The notes under the pieces were generated by a model, which was not told the DNA's origin, ran no database searches, and saw only the letters and a program-made list of their open reading frames with translations. A stretch of DNA of 64,000 nucleotides from an uncultured Paracoccaceae bacterium (GTDB lineage: Bacteria; Pseudomonadota; Alphaproteobacteria; Rhodobacterales; Rhodobacteraceae). Shown here piece by piece: positions 63,348 through 64,000 of the stretch. A program made the translations under genes and the position numbers. Where the stretch lies: assembly GCA_938092015.1 (NCBI GenBank), contig CALKOT010000011.1:1-64000 (forward strand), written 5' to 3'. Each line of letters starts with the position of its first letter. Position 1 is the first letter of the stretch.

Positions 63348-64000
63348 TCATCGCGGTAGTGGGTTCAGCCCAGCTTTGTACAGCGACCAATCCTTGATGT
63401 GCGGATAGTGCCTTTTCCGCCATGCCTTTACCCGCCGGTTCATGACGCGAAACCATAGCGGCGGGGTCAGGGCGAACAGTACCATCAAAGGATAGCCGAA
63501 TGGCAGCTTTGGGGCGTCATCTTCGGAATAGGTTTGCAGCAGTGGATAGCGCCGATCGGGTTTGTAGTGGTGGTCCAAATGGCGTTGCAGATTGATCAGA
63601 AACAGGTTTGTCGCCGCCTGCGTGGCGTTCCAACTGTGATGCGGTTTGGTGTGCTCGTACTTGCCACCGCCCAGATGTTCGCGCGTCAGACCATAGTGTT
63701 CAACGTAGTTCACCGCCTCAAGCTGCACGATGGCGACGGCGACGGCGCACATGATCAGATAAAGCGCCGCGCCCCACCATCCCAGCATTGCCCAGGCGAT
63801 ACTCAGAAACCCGAAACTGATAATCAGGTGTGTCCACCACGGGTTCGACAGCGAAAGCACACCCAGACCCCGCCGCCGTTGCCTGTCTGCGTCGATTTCC
63901 CAAGCTGACGTGGCTGTGCCTATCACAGCGCGCGGAAGGAACCGCCAGAACCCTTCATTGTAACGCGCGGTAACCGGGTCCTTTGGCGTCGCGACATAGA
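63348..64000 (-). CDS. alkB: Alkane 1-monooxygenase, C-terminal part (runs off the window)
   Basis: An AlkB-type integral membrane di-iron hydroxylase that oxidises the end carbon of alkanes. The visible 217 residues hold the second and third His motifs (NYVEHYGL, KPHHSWNATQ and NLQRHLDHHYKPDRRYP) and two membrane segments. The open frame continues to base 64000 with TPKDPVTARYNEGFWRFLPR, so the N-terminal half and first His motif lie outside. No rubredoxin is seen downstream within the window. Confidence 0.9.
   Translation of the reverse strand, partial: YVATPKDPVTARYNEGFWRFLPRAVIGTATSAWEIDADRQRRRGLGVLSLSNPWWTHLIISFGFLSIAWAMLGWWGAALYLIMCAVAVAIVQLEAVNYVEHYGLTREHLGGGKYEHTKPHHSWNATQAATNLFLINLQRHLDHHYKPDRRYPLLQTYSEDDAPKLPFGYPLMVLFALTPPLWFRVMNRRVKAWRKRHYPHIKDWSLYKAGLNPLPR

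Noticed and set aside
1-64000. CRISPR arrays, insertion sequences, prophage or integrative elements
   Set aside because: No regularly spaced repeats, transposase, integrase or phage structural genes were found on either strand, so the gene losses are not explained by visible mobile elements.

Overview
The window is a stretch of alphaproteobacterial chromosome. Gene content points to the family Rhodobacteraceae (roseobacter group): the ffh / rpsP-rimM-trmD-rplS translation block with an Ala/Glu-rich S16 tail and an N-terminally extended TrmD, a VPLPA-CTERM surface protein, a Stf0 sulfotransferase, GFA proteins, form II CoxL-like molybdenum hydroxylases, an IalB-like protein and an NADP-malic enzyme with a phosphotransacetylase tail. 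No rRNA, tRNA, CRISPR array, transposase or phage gene was seen. The exact genus cannot be read from the sequence alone.

Layout. 0-5.9 kb: a LOG protein divergent from dapD, a DUF1428 protein, a flavin monooxygenase, a CcdA/thioredoxin pair and a Stf0 sulfotransferase. 5.9-13.4 kb: creatinase divergent from an FAD hydroxylase, an HPt protein, asparaginase II overlapping an ECF sigma gene, an IalB-like protein, rlmN, and a zinc-ribbon gene with a divergent MerR regulator. 13.7-19.2 kb: a decayed region with broken genes for an Snase-type nuclease, a class III cyclase-TPR protein, a GFA protein and an AMP-forming ligase, beside an intact glycosyltransferase. 19.2-29.1 kb: ffh, five tandem GNAT domains in four genes, chorismate mutase, rpsP, bluB and rimM, then trmD and rplS. 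This set is interrupted by a YceI-cytochrome c gene and a sigma/anti-sigma pair whose sigma gene is broken. 29.1-36.3 kb: accessory genes (a broken formate/nitrite channel, an SDR, a 2-hydroxyacid dehydrogenase, a broken secreted protein, ECF42 sigma with its YCII/DGPF partner, a polyhydroxybutyrate depolymerase-like esterase). 36.4-43 kb: leuC and leuD separated by a broken sulfotransferase and a broken glycosyltransferase, an MFS transporter and a frameshifted CTERM protein. 43-52.5 kb: a membrane protein with an EEP phosphodiesterase, a molybdenum hydroxylase operon (M, S and L subunits, MoaD-like, NYN-LOTUS), and a second, orphan large subunit facing it. 52.5-64 kb: a proline-racemase family enzyme, YbaN, a PNPOx-like gene with mutS, a GNAT, maeB with an AroQ-like paralogue and aroQ, a heavily broken GGDEF-EAL gene, and alkB running off the end.

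The most striking property is the density of lesions. About eleven genes carry an in-frame stop, a frameshift or an internal deletion, using all three stop codons. Every housekeeping gene is open (ffh, rpsP, rimM, trmD, rplS, leuCD, mutS, maeB, aroQ, dapD, rlmN). The broken genes are mostly signalling, surface and transport functions. That pattern looks like real reductive decay of a free-living gene set rather than random sequence error, though reads would have to confirm it. The second notable signal is an ~83-bp element opening with a 16-bp perfect palindrome. It occurs twice, each time between divergent accessory genes.
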